Shown in pieces: positions 1-11,300 of a stretch of DNA of 64,000 nt. The notes beneath the pieces were generated by a model, which worked only from the letters and a program-made list of their open reading frames with translations, was not told the DNA's origin and did not search any database. A program made the translations under genes and the position numbers. The stretch is taken from contig JAYKKI010000003.1 of the NCBI GenBank assembly GCA_039881145.1, positions 10,130,501-10,194,500 of the forward strand. Reading direction: 5' to 3'. The stretch is from Druceiella hillmani (lineage: Eukaryota > Arthropoda > Insecta > Lepidoptera > Hepialidae). How positions within the stretch are numbered: the stretch's first letter is position 1; every line of letters starts with the position of its first letter.

Positions 1-690
1 TTAGCCGTTGAGGACTTCTGTTCTTCATATGAGAAGTCTAATATCAGATTTCGTAAATTAACAACTTCAGGAGTTCCGTACTCCATATCCGAAAACCATT
101 ATATTAGATTTTGCAAAGTAATAACTTAAGTATCAAGTAACCGGCAGTATGTATATTGATTCACGAATGATTTACTACCATCAGTTAAGGAGTTGCATTA
201 ATCATCTTCAGAACTCGTCATCAGACCCTGACCTGGTCGATGGTGCAGTTATTTTGCAAAATAATAACTACCATTAGCAAATATTTTGAGCTACGTTTGA
301 TTTACTACCATCCGATAAGATGTTCCACTGTTCATCTCCAGAACGCATCATCAGACATTGACATGGTCGATAATTTTGCAAACTAATTACTACCAGTAGG
401 AAATATCTTGATCAGGTTTAATTTACTACCATCCGTTGAAGAGTTTCATGCACATATCAGACCCCGGCCTGATCCACGATGTAGTTATTTTGTACAGTAA
501 CAACTACTACTAGCAAATATCTTTAATCACGTATTGATTTAATAATAATCGTTAAGGATTTCCATTGTTCATCTCCAGAATTGGTAAGTGGTCTAGTTAT
601 TTTACAAAATAACAACTACTCGTAGCAAATATCTAGAACCATATTTGATTTACTACCATTCCTTAAGGAATTCCATCGTTCATTTCCGGA
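1..690. repeat. Diverged tandem repeat, ~110-130 bp unit
   Basis: A recurring block starts with 'tttactaccatc', continues with 'ttaaggagttccattgttcatctccagaa', then a stretch around 'gttattttgcaaaataacaac', and ends near 'agcaaatat'. Unit starts are visible at about 171, 301, 422, 538 and 649, so the spacing shrinks from about 130 to 111 bp through small deletions. Two more degraded units can be traced in 1-170. The array probably continues to the left of the window. Units differ at many positions, so it is an old minisatellite or satellite-like array. I see no coding frame shared by the units. Confidence 0.8.
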
Positions 691-1689
691 ATCTATCATC
701 ATATTTATATGAAATTACCCCTATAGAACCCAATTTTAAATAAAAAAAGAATACGCAAAATCGGCCCACTCGGTAAAGAATTTTTGTCGAACATGCATAA
801 AAAAAGATTGCGACGAATTGAGAACTTCCTCCTTTTTAAAAGTCGCTTAATAGCAATATAATAGACATAGTAACCTTAAATTTACCAATTAATTAGCTGC
901 TATGAACTTAATGTTTTTTGTTATGTGTGTTTTCATGTAATTTTATTTCAAATATCCTGCTTACTTAATATAAATCGAGTTTCATTTTTATACAATATGT
1001 ATTCAAAAACACGAAATCATTGATAACTCAAAATGTGATGATCTTATCCGAATTACCTCTAACTATTGCGAAAAACAGCATAAATATTTCGAATATATTT
1101 CCTCATAATATTTATCCGTCAAGCGCTTAGCCGTAAAAGGATCACACACTGTGCAGTAATACAAAGGACTTGTCGACGGGATGTGGGTAATATTCTGCAG
1201 GCTATATTTTATTTCAAAGTAGGTTGAAGTTTTCCTTTTTCAAAAAATTTGAACCCTAGTTTCGATGAAAACCCATTCCACTCAAATCCGAAGTCAACCT
1301 TCCCTATGGATGGGAGATTATTTGTTATTTTACTTGCTTTATGAATGAATGATTACTGTGTATTTTAATTTTGTATTTTATCTTAAGTTTCATAAATTTG
1401 GAAATTAATGCAATGTCAAAGTACTCAAAAAGAATATGATTGTGGTGTAAAACTTGCAAACTTGACCACAACAACAACTTGATCACAAGAAAAATTGCTT
1501 ATTGGTGAACTAATTATAATACTTGTACTAATTAAAATACAACTAGACGTGCAAACTCGATGTTCTAAGTGTAAGACTTCAAACTTATGACACACAAAAT
1601 GTTTGTTATAAGTTTGAAATCTTTGCGTCGGGAATTAAAAAGAAACTTTATTCCTTAAGGGCATAAATGGTTGACTTTCTTTAGTAGTT
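691..1689. other. AT-rich stretch, no gene seen
   Basis: No coding frame or recognised repeat. A small imperfect hairpin lies at about 1576-1621 ('gacttcaaacttat' facing 'ataagtttgaaatc'). The stretch next to the transposase relic could be further decayed parts or UTR of that element, but nothing in it can be read as protein. Confidence 0.5.
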
Positions 1690-2370
1690 AGCGGCAATGA
1701 TCTTCATCTTCAGGAGGAATAATGGAATGCAACAGCGCCTGGGCCATTGATGAGCGGGTATATCCTACCGTTCCATGGTATCGTTGGCTCGGAAATCTTC
1801 TTCACAATTTCTCTTCAATCTCTAACTAAACATCTCCAAATTTTACAATGGTTGTACTTTGAGATATAATTTCTTTTAACTCGTCAGGATGTAGTGGTAA
1901 TTCTTTTACTTTTGTTTCTTTTTCTCTTATATCAAACGTGCAATCTGGCGGTGTATATTAACGTCCTGTGGTCGGAAAAAAACTACCTCTGTAATTTGAA
2001 TGGTTGGAGATGAGGTCAAAGATTTACAGCAGCAATTACTATGAAGTTTTCATTTTGACGCCCACATCCATCAGCTATTAAAGGAATTCTGTTGATGTCT
2101 ATTTTATCAGTTCAATATGTCTGTGATATATGGTGAATGGATCCAGGTTGGAATTTTTGCGAAATTCATCTTCAGTGCAACAGTATGCAAAAAGGTTTTC
2201 CTTTATCGATGATTGATTTGAATAATTTTCTACCATTGTGAAGTTGTAAAAGTAAAACTGTTGACTACAGTAACAAATTTGACATTTTATTTTTCGAAGT
2301 GGGAGGTTCTTTTCACAGTAAAATAATGTAATTTTTAAACCATCCGATTGCTGTCGAGTTTTTAAAAAAA
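1690..2370 (-). mobile_element. Decayed DUF7869-type (DDE-like) transposase fragment
   Basis: Read on the reverse strand, short frames joined by frameshifts and stops give a collinear protein relic. In order: SDGLKITLFYCEKNLPL (about 2290-2350), YNFTMVENYSNQSSIKEN then YCCTEDEF (about 2160-2270), PLIADGCGRQNENFIVIAA (about 2035-2085), TIQITEVVFF, then PPDCTFDIREKE and LPLHPDELKEIISQSTTIVK (about 1850-1955). The order NLPL, YNFT-V-E, TEDE, ADGCGxQNxN, PPD-F-xEKE, then a p-E-i-t-v-k segment is what I know from DUF7869-type proteins, which are abundant in insect genomes and thought to derive from DDE transposases. At least one stop (after the HRHIELIK segment) and several frameshifts make it non-functional. 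The 1690-1850 end (PSQRYHGTVGY and following residues) is less certain. Confidence 0.7.
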
Positions 2371-3540
2371 GGTCTTGGTAATTAATTGATTCATTCTTTT
2401 ATGCGTTCTAGATTTTTCTTGGAAATATTAGTTTCAGTTTAGATTTTTCCCGGTAACTCCAGACATATTGAACACATATTCGTACGCAACAGAAGAAATT
2501 GTTATGAAAGATTTGTTGAAAATAAATCTGAAATGAGACAGTTTTATTTAAGATCTAGCCCATCCCCACTAATACTATTTTTTTATATTCAGGTAAGGTT
2601 TATATTTAGTAATGTAACTCCATAAACTTCGAAGTCTCTATAAACTGGCAGGTAGAAATGTTTTAAGCTGAATGTTTTTTGTAACTTTGAAACCCACCAC
2701 GATTTCGTGGGTTATTTCTCCTGAGCAATAAAACCTTTCCATGACATAATTTAATTGACACTTCGTTGTTGTTGCAAAAATGCTTAGAAAGAAATTTTGA
2801 CATATGGTTAATTACTTTTTGTTAACAAGTACTGCGTACATAAATTGATGATTGTATCGATACTATTGTAGTTGTTCATTTTGCGACAACAACATAGAAT
2901 TTCGTATGAAACATAGAATTTCGTATGTAGTTTAACATGTCAAGCATCGTTATTTTAGAATAAATAAAAGCAGGTTGAGCGTGGTTGCATACACGAGTGG
3001 GGAGAAGTTTGAGTACAAAAATGAAACATGGTATCATATTTTAAAACCTTTAAATGTAACACACTTAAAAAACAACACAGTGTAATATATACTATGTAGT
3101 CCTTTTAGGCCTTTTTGAAGGTTTTTTAGTAATTGAATTCCTAAAAAACTTTTTCTAATATTAATAGGCTCATTATAAATAAACACACATTAATACTACA
3201 AAGTCTAATTTAAATAGAGAAACAAACGATAACATGTAGGTTATTATAATTGATGGATATAATTCATATTTCAATATTTCCATTTACTCTAACACCGTAA
3301 TATAGTTATCTTGAAAATTTAAAATATGAATAGTGTCCGCCCTATTAACAAATATTTATCTGTTCCCCTTAGTTATATTTACCTTCCAGTTTTTTAGATT
3401 CCTTTTACACTTTCTTAAAAAACTGCTTTTCACAGTGAAGTGAATATTCGTAATCACAATTTCGATAAATTTGCCTAAATTCAGTAAATAAAAGTGCAAT
3501 GGAGTAATTAAAATTAATATCAACATAATACAAGGCATAC
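2371..3540. other. AT-rich stretch with one short duplication
   Basis: No gene seen. An 18-bp word, 'aacatagaatttcgtatg', is repeated exactly at 2891-2908 and 2910-2927, a recent slippage-type duplication. A small hairpin around 2692-2712 has 'aaccca' and 'tgggtt' arms. The rest is A/T-rich and without structure that I can support. Confidence 0.5.
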
Positions 3541-3665
3541 ATTCTTTGATGGCGTGGCGAACCGCGGGATTCCCGGTTCGGTTCCCGGCCGCTTGTGGAG
3601 CGGGGCTGGACTAATTGTTTTCTTTGGGTGTAAAAGATTGCACTTGTGACAATAAATCGACCATG
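3541..3665. repeat. GC-rich island, possible SINE-like fragment
   Basis: A sharply GC-richer patch in otherwise AT-rich DNA. It contains 'ggttcggttcccggccgc' (about 3573-3590), which resembles a RNA polymerase III B box (GGTTCGANTCC). Upstream lies 'tggcgtggcgaa', a poor A-box match. No tRNA cloverleaf can be drawn, no poly(A) or target-site duplication is evident, and no second copy was seen in the window. It may be a SINE fragment or the edge of another retroelement. Confidence 0.3.
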
Positions 3666-4691
3666 TGTACCAGTTGTTTATATTAAAGTACATAAAAGAA
3701 TAAATGAACAAATCAATCTACCACTGTGAATTATAAGAAAGTACTCTTTTTCGCCATATTCAATCGCTACTTAATACCGTCTTTCGTTCTGATCATACCA
3801 AAGGTTTCAAACTAAACCTTTGAAACTAATCAGCATTTTTGTTGTTGAAATTATAAGGAAAATCACCGTTTTGTATACAAATGAAATTGAAAATCTCCTA
3901 TACGTTTGAAAAAGTCTATATAAAAGTGTATTTCAACATATATAAGTTGCTTGCATAATTAAGTAAAAACTGTCAAAAAGTGAGAATGCCATTCTATATG
4001 ATTCACATAAAAGCACCTAAAGAGCTACCCGCGGCAATTGCGACTTCGCTTCGGGCGATGGAACTACCGATCACAGTCCAGGGGCGACTGAAGTTTCCGC
4101 TAAGCCTCCGGTCGGTGTACAGTCCGAAGGTTCCTTGGTTAGACGGTGCGGCTTCGGTTTGTTGCTATCGTGCCGTAGGTAAAATATATGACTTCACCAC
4201 AACATGTATTCGGGCTAAAGAGGTCAAATATGTGATGAGAAACATGGGTTTGGTATTGAAAGTTTATCACAATCTTTGCATGCCTTCTTGACTACTATCA
4301 TCATGTGGATCTCGTACTTTATGTAGATGTTACGCATTTGGTCACCAGAAAGCTTTCGATCGTGTAAATTTACTAAATTGACGAATTAAAATTTTTCTTA
4401 CCTGCATGTTTCCCGCATTCATCACAATTTTTATTATACTACACTATTATTACCCTTTTGAACTAAAGTACATTGGAATCCTCCCGTTTCCCACGATATT
4501 CAATTTTTCAATTACATATAAGGATAATAAATTTATTATGAGTAAAGGTAAACTTGTTAAAATGTGTTATCTTTCTACTTCTTGTATTCTTTTAAATTAA
4601 TTTCAAATTATATATAAAGAACTTTAGATTTTAATGAAGAGCAAAAAAATAAGATTTATCCTAGTTTAAATTTTTAAACATTCCAAGTTCT

Positions 4692-4963
4692 CAATTAAAT
4701 GAAACTACGTGATGTAGTGTTATTTCTACTTTCTTTAAGTTCTTTACCATGATCTAGGTTTCGTTGTATTACAAAATTTTCAAGTGGGCTATTAAAAAAG
4801 ATATTAAAGAATCTTTGCTAATAGCCCACCTGAAGATGTTGTAACACAAGGAAACTTAGATCGCGCTAGAGAACTTAAAGAAATTAGAAATAATACTACA
4901 TCACGTAGTTCATTAAATTGTGAATCATAAATTTCTACATAAATCACGCCAGATATATTCAAT
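4692..4963. mobile_element. Foldback element, Penelope-like, with hammerhead-like arms
   Basis: The element is flanked by a perfect 12-bp duplication, 'attccaagttct' (4680-4691 and 4964-4975). Copy B of the host repeat has this word only once, so the insertion boundaries are clear. Left arm 4692-4794 and right arm 4819-4921 are inverted copies around a 24-nt centre; a non-palindromic tail (4922-4963) follows. In the right arm, plus strand, CTGAAGA (4830-4836) is followed by a short stem-loop, GAAAC (4851-4855) and TTAGATC (4856-4862). The left arm has the reverse complement, with GAAACCTAGATC better kept and the CTGAAGA part mutated. Inverted terminal repeats carrying hammerhead motifs and variable-length target duplications are known for Penelope-like retroelements, which is why I suggest that class. 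No reverse transcriptase or GIY-YIG frame is present, so this is a non-autonomous or rearranged copy. Confidence 0.6.
4830..4863 (+). ncRNA. Hammerhead-ribozyme-like core (degenerate)
   Basis: Seen: CTGAAGA, then a stem-loop-like segment (GTTGTAACACAA), GAAAC, and TTAGATC. Known: hammerhead cores read CUGANGA - stem II - GAAA - stem III - UH, and minimal type I forms in satellites and Penelope-like elements have a tiny stem III. Inferred: comparing this arm with the left arm and with the copy at 13494-13671 suggests a parent core with GTTGT/ACAAC as stem II, CC-TA-GG as stem III and CCAC/GTGG as stem I. Against it: one extra U sits between CUGAAGA and stem II, and in this copy both stem III and stem I are damaged. 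It is probably inactive. Confidence 0.4.
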
Positions 4964-6110
4964 ATTCCAAGTTCTGATAGATACTTTGATATGTGATTTT
5001 ATTTTATGAGAGGCATAACAATTATTTAGAAGTTCGACAAAATCTATTGCCTAAAAACAGATCTCAGAGAGAGACAAGATTCATAAATTATATGGAAAAT
5101 GAAATTGGTTAATTCGCATATTAATATTAAACAAAAAGAATTGTAGACATGTTTTAATAAACAGTTTCCGATAGACAGTTATATGAATAATATTATTTAA
5201 TTAGTCTAGTTAGATTCGCCTTCTTTTAACTAATGAACTATTTATACATGTAACTCAATAAATATTAAATATGTAAATTTTGGATCTTACTACACATGTA
5301 AAATTTTATTTATTTTATTCAATAGTCGGCTAGAATCGAGTTTCTTTTAAATCGCTGACTATCAATAATGTAAGTACTGTTATGATTAAAATACGTTTTC
5401 AAAACTTTGTGGTTTTTAAAAACTGTATTCTTTAAAATATTTAAAATTTACAACACGTACCTGCCACATAATGTAAAACTCTCTCAGTAAACTGTACTTG
5501 TAAAGAAATGAGAATACGCCTAATACCTGTATAGAACGGATAGCCACCATAAACATGTATTGTCTTATATTATGTACTGTCTTCACTTGTTTTGCTGTTC
5601 ATTAGGTTCAATAAAATGTATTATAAAGGACTGAGCATCCCGAAGGCTGGCTAAGTAGCCGCCCCACCACGATAGTTTAAGAGATTTTTATTCAATAAGA
5701 TAGTTTTATTTTAAATACAGTTGTATTTTGTAAATCAAACAAAATTTGTAAACGACACTTCGATTTTCGCAGTCAAATAGATGATACCATTTCAATAGAG
5801 ACCGTATATTCAAAATCTGTGTAAAAGCAATGGTTTTTTTTGTGAGCGTCTTAATGAAATAAGTCGCTAGTGTTGTAGCAGTCTAATAATGATTAGATAT
5901 TGTTATTTCTCCTACACGCCCCATAACAATGGTTTTATTTCGTACATGTATTTATATAATTCAATTATTATATATCGATAAAAGAAAGTAATCTAATAAA
6001 TATATGGAAAGATTAAATAAAAAAACAAATTCCTAAATTTTCATTAAAAAATCAAATTAAATAACGAGGTTTTAATTTTTTCAACTACTAAGTATTCCAT
6101 TGACATAAAT

Positions 6111-8044
6111 TACAAAAAACACAGGATTTCAGTATCTCGACGTTTCTTAAGGCTAAATTATTACTGTTATTAGTCTATAAGTTGTATGTGTATTGCTTAT
6201 TGGTTGAAATCCCACTTATCACTAAAACAGATTTACAGTAAATGATGAAAGTAAAAATCTTATTTGCCTTCTAAATTTCTCTCTGCAAAATTTGTTTGTA
6301 CTAAAAATTTATAATCTTTGTTTTAAATATTATTACCGTATGTTTTAAATATTCCTCGATCTGATTATCACAAAAATACATTAACTTGTTTCTTACTTAA
6401 AGATATCCAACAGAGATTTATATAAAATTTTATACATTAATATTACAGTTGATTTATTTTGCAATGTTAAACCTTCTTATTCTCACAGCATGAGTATTTG
6501 ATTCAATATTACATTATTTGAAAAATATGTTAATCTTCAGTTAAGCACTCCGAGAAAACAGAACCACAAATTAAAAATTAATATTCCAAATCGCACATCA
6601 TAAATTAAATTCCTAATATTTTCTTTTGTGTGGACATGAATAGTTCAAAAAACGAGTTAAACTGTAGCCACGGAGAACATAAATCGAAATCGAGATGCTG
6701 TTTAATATGAGGAAAATATGGCTATTATTCAAGATTAGAATTGAATTATGCCTGTATAAATATTTGGTTTCTTCTGGAAATTAATGAATAAAGTTTCTAA
6801 AATACTAATTAATTTTCTTCGAAAGTACACTTGCTTTAGTACCATTAAACATTTATTACTCGGGAATAAATGTTTAATAGTACTAAAGCAAGTGTACTTA
6901 CTTTAGTAGCATTAAACATTTCTGTCTTTAATAAACAAGAGTTTTTTTTTATTAGAAGGTAAATATATATTTCGTTTCTAAAGTAATTAAAGGTAGGCCG
7001 ATAAAACAAATTTAGCCTAAAGGAAATGAATAACTACGTTTTCAATTTCTCATTCAGTAAGTTGTACATTTATGTTTCCGACTTCTTAGAGATTTTATCA
7101 AAAAGAAAATTTCACTAGCGAAGTACTTTTTTCGTCCATATAAAATTTTCCGTATTTAAAATATTGATTTGGTTAGATTGATACTAGGACTATACGTCAA
7201 TATAAAGTTTTCTGCTCTTCTGAAAGTTTCTGATCTGATGAGATGACATATAAGTTCTATGAAAAAATGTAATTAATCTTGAACATAAATTGAATGAATT
7301 TTGTCTACAAAAGTAATTTAAATATATTTGAAAATACATAGGTCTTTTGAGTAAAAAATGGTGGAATGTTCCAAAACAGGGAAGAAAATATATTGTTTTA
7401 ATTTTTAAGAATGTCTGCAAAAACTATCGATTTAGTTAATGACGTATCCATATAAATAAAAATTTAAAATATTACAATATTCTACGTATCAAAGTGCCAA
7501 TTAATTAAGGCATTTAAACTAAAATCGTCACCCTTAAGTCGTTGATTTACGACCTATGAAAGCTCGTTAAGGTGAAAAACATACAGATGTTTATATTTAT
7601 TGTTTATATTATATGCGACTTACGGATAATCCAAATTTAAAGCAAATTTAATACCTCGGGGTAATATATTTAAGCTGATTTCAATTACTATAAACTTGTT
7701 TAATTAAAGGAAGTATAGATATGACACAAATATATATAGTATATAAATATAAATAATATGTAATGAAATATCAATCCGTCCGGCATTTAAACAACAGAAA
7801 AGTTTTAACCTTAAGAAATAATGAAAAAATATGAATTATTTTCGTTAGCTAAGATAATGCCGCTAAGGCAAAGATTATTTTAATAACGTTTAAATTTTCT
7901 TCAACGTGAGGTACATCAAATAAATTTTAAATCTTTTCATTTATTTATAAATTTATTAATAATTTATTTACAAACGAACTAATCGTGTAAGCTGAAGATA
8001 TACCGGAAAGAATATTAGGAGTGCTTGTAGCATTAAAAAAGCAC
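6111..8044. other. AT-rich stretch with one strong hairpin
   Basis: Apart from the hairpin at 6825-6897, I see only AT-rich sequence. The 76-codon frame at 7190-7420 (reverse strand) is rich in F, Y, I and K, as expected of random AT-rich DNA, and I do not regard it as a gene. Confidence 0.5.
6825..6897. repeat. Near-perfect 33-bp inverted repeat, 7-nt loop
   Basis: Left arm 6825-6857 and right arm 6865-6897 pair at 32 of 33 positions; the loop is 'actcggg'. A third, direct partial copy of the arm follows at once (6899-6922, 'ttactttagtagcattaaacattt'). The arms start and end with gtacac/gtgtac. The low divergence in a region of otherwise decayed repeats points to a recent origin. It could be a very short MITE, a replication-slippage palindrome, or a source of a small hairpin RNA; no promoter evidence supports the last. 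Confidence 0.85.
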
Positions 8045-8380
8045 TAAAAAGTAAAATTCGACAGCACCCATAATCCCAGTCCATTCTCAAAGGTTGCACA
8101 ACCATGACTTTTTCCACGACTAATTTTCCTTCTCCTAACTTCTTTTCCCATCAATATTTGTTACAACGGCTCTCATTTGTTATGCCTAAGCATATGCCCC
8201 AGAAATGCAACTTTAACATCATAACGTTGCAACAAGAACAACGTTGCAAAAACTTGGATTTCTAGCCAACCCATAGTAGAACCTCCTCATTAGTGTTCTT
8301 CTGAGTCCAAGACGTAAACATCATTTGCCTGTAGGCCTACTCCAGGCCTCACATCTGCATAGAAGAAATGGCAAGTTGTT
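8045..8380 (-). mobile_element. LINE reverse transcriptase C-terminal relic
   Basis: Reverse-strand frames, joined across frameshifts, give in order: SWTQKNTNEEVLLWVG (about 8270-8315), AFLGHMLRHNK (about 8180-8215), QILMGKEVRRRKISRGK (about 8125-8175) and KSWLCNL.EWTGIMGAVEFY (about 8055-8115). This follows the C-terminal region of many insect non-LTR endonuclease/reverse-transcriptase polyproteins: ISWTDRVTNEEVL, then YLGHVLRHN, then a basic GKRRxGRR segment, then SWLRNLREW. Stops and frameshifts are numerous, so the copy is dead. Upstream reverse transcriptase motifs are not visible, so it is 5' truncated, as is usual for LINEs. The subfamily differs from the LINE at 44615-46148. Confidence 0.7.
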
Positions 8381-11300
8381 GCATTGGAGAAGACGAATTC
8401 GAAGTGGTATTTTAAGGTTACGATTGCAGAGTATTTTTCATTTTTCAAAAGGCACTACGTGCCTTGCCAAGGATAAGACAAAATACGCAGAGCTAACTGC
8501 CAACTTTAACGGTTTGGATATTTATCCGTAGAAGAAAAAGATAAATAGTAAATTGGCGCATGAGCGATTAATAATACGAAAGTGACTCATATATTTTCAT
8601 TATCTAGATGAAAGTAATCTAATTAAAGGTAATTGTGGTGTAAAATATATCGATAAAACGTATTTTGACAAGTATGGCAAATAATAATTATAAAATGAAA
8701 AATGAAAGGTACAAAAATAACACGGATCAGATGTAAAATAATTTTTTAAATTTTTTACATTTTGAAAGCTACTCGCGGTTTTCCTTCTTGTTAATGACAA
8801 TGTTCATGCTCGCTTCTTTATTTGTTTTATTTTTGAATCTTTTGTGAAAAATTCACTGCGTTGTCCTTACAGCGACATAAAAATCATTGAAATGTCGGCA
8901 ATATAATTCCACGTTTGGACGATATCGACGATTTTCATGACTACTCATTAAGCAAATACATAATAAAAGTAGCCAAAAGTGATAAAAGTAGATATTATTT
9001 CTTAGGTTCAAATTAATGAATTTTCCTCTCTCAATAATTTTCCTTATTACAGATGTAATAATATTTTTTATAATTTAATAAACTCTTTTTTATTTCATCT
9101 AATTTCAGTGAGATAAACAGAAAGAAAATATAAAAATCATTGAAAATATTTTTCAATATTTCTAAGGGAGATTAAACAGGCAAGCTATCGTTTTGTTACA
9201 TTAATTTGGTGTATGTGTACTCATATATTGTAAAATTGAATTATACGTATTGATTAACCTTGTTATTAGTATATTATCGATTTACGAAAGATTCATCAGC
9301 TGGAGGCTTCTTTTATTTTTCAATAGAAAGAAAATTTAATTTAAAATTTTTGGAAAATGTAAATTGCTTATATCTTTTCAACTCATATGCTTTATAATGG
9401 TAATAAGGTAATTGTTTGGTAATTTATATACAACATCTTTAAAATAAGTAACTCAATCGGATTCGTACGTAACAGCGATAAATACGTAGGGAGATTTAAA
9501 CATACTTAAATGACCTATATTCTCAAGTCACTAAATTATTCAAGTACTCTCGAAATTTTGCTACATAACTAATTCATGTCTATATATTCATATATATCAT
9601 GTCTATGTATTCATATAGTTCTATATAGACATAGGAACCAAAAATTTAAATATGGTATTTAAGTTCTAGCAATTATAATAAAGTTAGTCAATGTCTAACA
9701 ACTTTACAAAATTCACAATGGAAAATTTTAATTAACATCTACAAGTACGTTATCCGCTATATTTTCGTAAAGATGTTCAAATATTCATATTGAACACATT
9801 AATATAAGGTATTGATTTAAACTTCATTAAATATTTGTACTCAAAAACAGTTTCAATTGATATTCTAACGCATTACCCAATTTAAGCCATGTATGTCATC
9901 AATTAAAGGTCGCTGCGGCTGAAACAGAAGACAATTTCATGGCCACGCAGACTTTGAAATTGTTTTAAGTGATAACTATCTGGCAGATAGCACAGAGACT
10001 TATTTTTTTTAGTTTCAACTTTTAACTAAAACTGGAGTTCTAAGTTCAAAAACAAAAAAAAATATGATCAAATTTTAATTATTTTATATCTACAATGATA
10101 TTTAAATGCATTACTTTTCATAAATATAGAGATTTTCCTCTTAGCAATTATCAGTTAATTAGCACACTTTTATGGCGTTATATAATACCGTAATATTAAA
10201 TTGGCAAATCAACCGCTTAGTAAATATGCAAATGCGATTTTTCGGGCAATAGTTAAATATTTTCGAAATTATTTTTTAAGTACAGCTCATTTTAAGTAAC
10301 AATATTTAGAATTATTTGAGTCAACATGAACCTTAACTTGATTTGAAAATTTGTTACGACTATAAAACTAACAATCCATGGATGATATTTTTATTAAATA
10401 AACTTTATTCACTCATCTTCAATTATTTATTTCTTTGTTAGGAATTGTAATCATATGTACATATTATTCCTCTTTTATGTTAAATGCAAATAATGAATAT
10501 TATTATATCCGTGATGATCAAGATTTAGTATTATTTTTTTATATTAAACTACACCGTGCAACCACTATTAGTTAAATTCCTTAATATTAACGGTAATAAA
10601 ACGTAAATATAACGTAACGACGTAATGTTTTTAAAAGCACAGTGACAATAATAATGGATTTACTGCATTTACCTGCAAGATAATACTTCGGTCGTTAATA
10701 TCGCAAAAATGCGATTTCTGTGCAAGCGACATTTATCCTTGATCATTTTTCGATTGAAATTTAAATCAGAATATCCATAAATTTAAATTGATAGTATCTA
10801 TACTTCTAATATATTTCATATCTCACTGTATTTCTAAAAAATGGTAATAATTCAAAAATTACATTATTTCGCAAACTGCAAAAAAATTCTTTAATTTGCC
10901 ATTTTGAAATTTCCTCCTTAGGACAGTATCTTTCAAAGTTTAATGCTCCTACTGAGCGTTACTAAATTATTCCTACTAAATTAGATATTATTGATTATTA
11001 TTGAGCTTCTCCTAAATTAGTAGTATTGGTATCATCGTAAATAAAAAAATAGAATTATATTTCACATGCTTAACACCCACGATAACAAACAAAAATAACA
11101 CGATAACAGTCTATTATCGTGTTATTTTTGTTTGTTATTTTTGTTAGTTCTTGGATTTACTCTTATAACTAAAGTAAAAAAATTCACTGCTTGTCACAGC
11201 ATTATCCACACCCATTGTTATTATCCTTAACGAATAGAGGTATTGAATTTATAATTCATTAAAACAGCGAGAATTGAAAAACATTTTAAAAAAATTTATA

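Larger units (their letters stand above)
4015..6110 (+). repeat. Dispersed repeat, copy A (interrupted)
   Basis: This stretch is homologous, in the same orientation and order, to copy B at about 61595-63150. Shared anchors include 'gaggtcaaatatgtgatgag' (4219 / 62045), 'cttcttgactact', 'ttactaaat', 'attccaagttct', 'tctagt', 'cttcttttaactaatgaa' and 'atcgagtttctttt'. Copy A carries two insertions that B lacks: the foldback element at 4692-4963 and roughly 5410-5940, which includes the GC-rich patch 5630-5675. One frame around 4335-4380 reads HQKAFDRVNLLN, and the matching frame in B reads YQKTFGRVDLLNRL. Both resemble motif A of LINE reverse transcriptases (K-A-F-D-R-V-N), so the family may be a very old non-LTR element. 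The 103-codon frame at 3980-4291 lies in it but I do not recognise its product. Confidence 0.7.

Noticed and set aside
3980..4291. 103-codon open frame as a host gene
   Set aside because: It lies wholly in or at the edge of dispersed repeat copy A, has no recognised domain, and the matching part of copy B is not open in the same frame.
5630..5680. GC-rich patch 'gaaggctggctaagtagccgcccc' as a structural RNA
   Set aside because: Only a short 'ggcta/tagcc' pairing; no known RNA fold. Probably part of the block inserted in repeat copy A.
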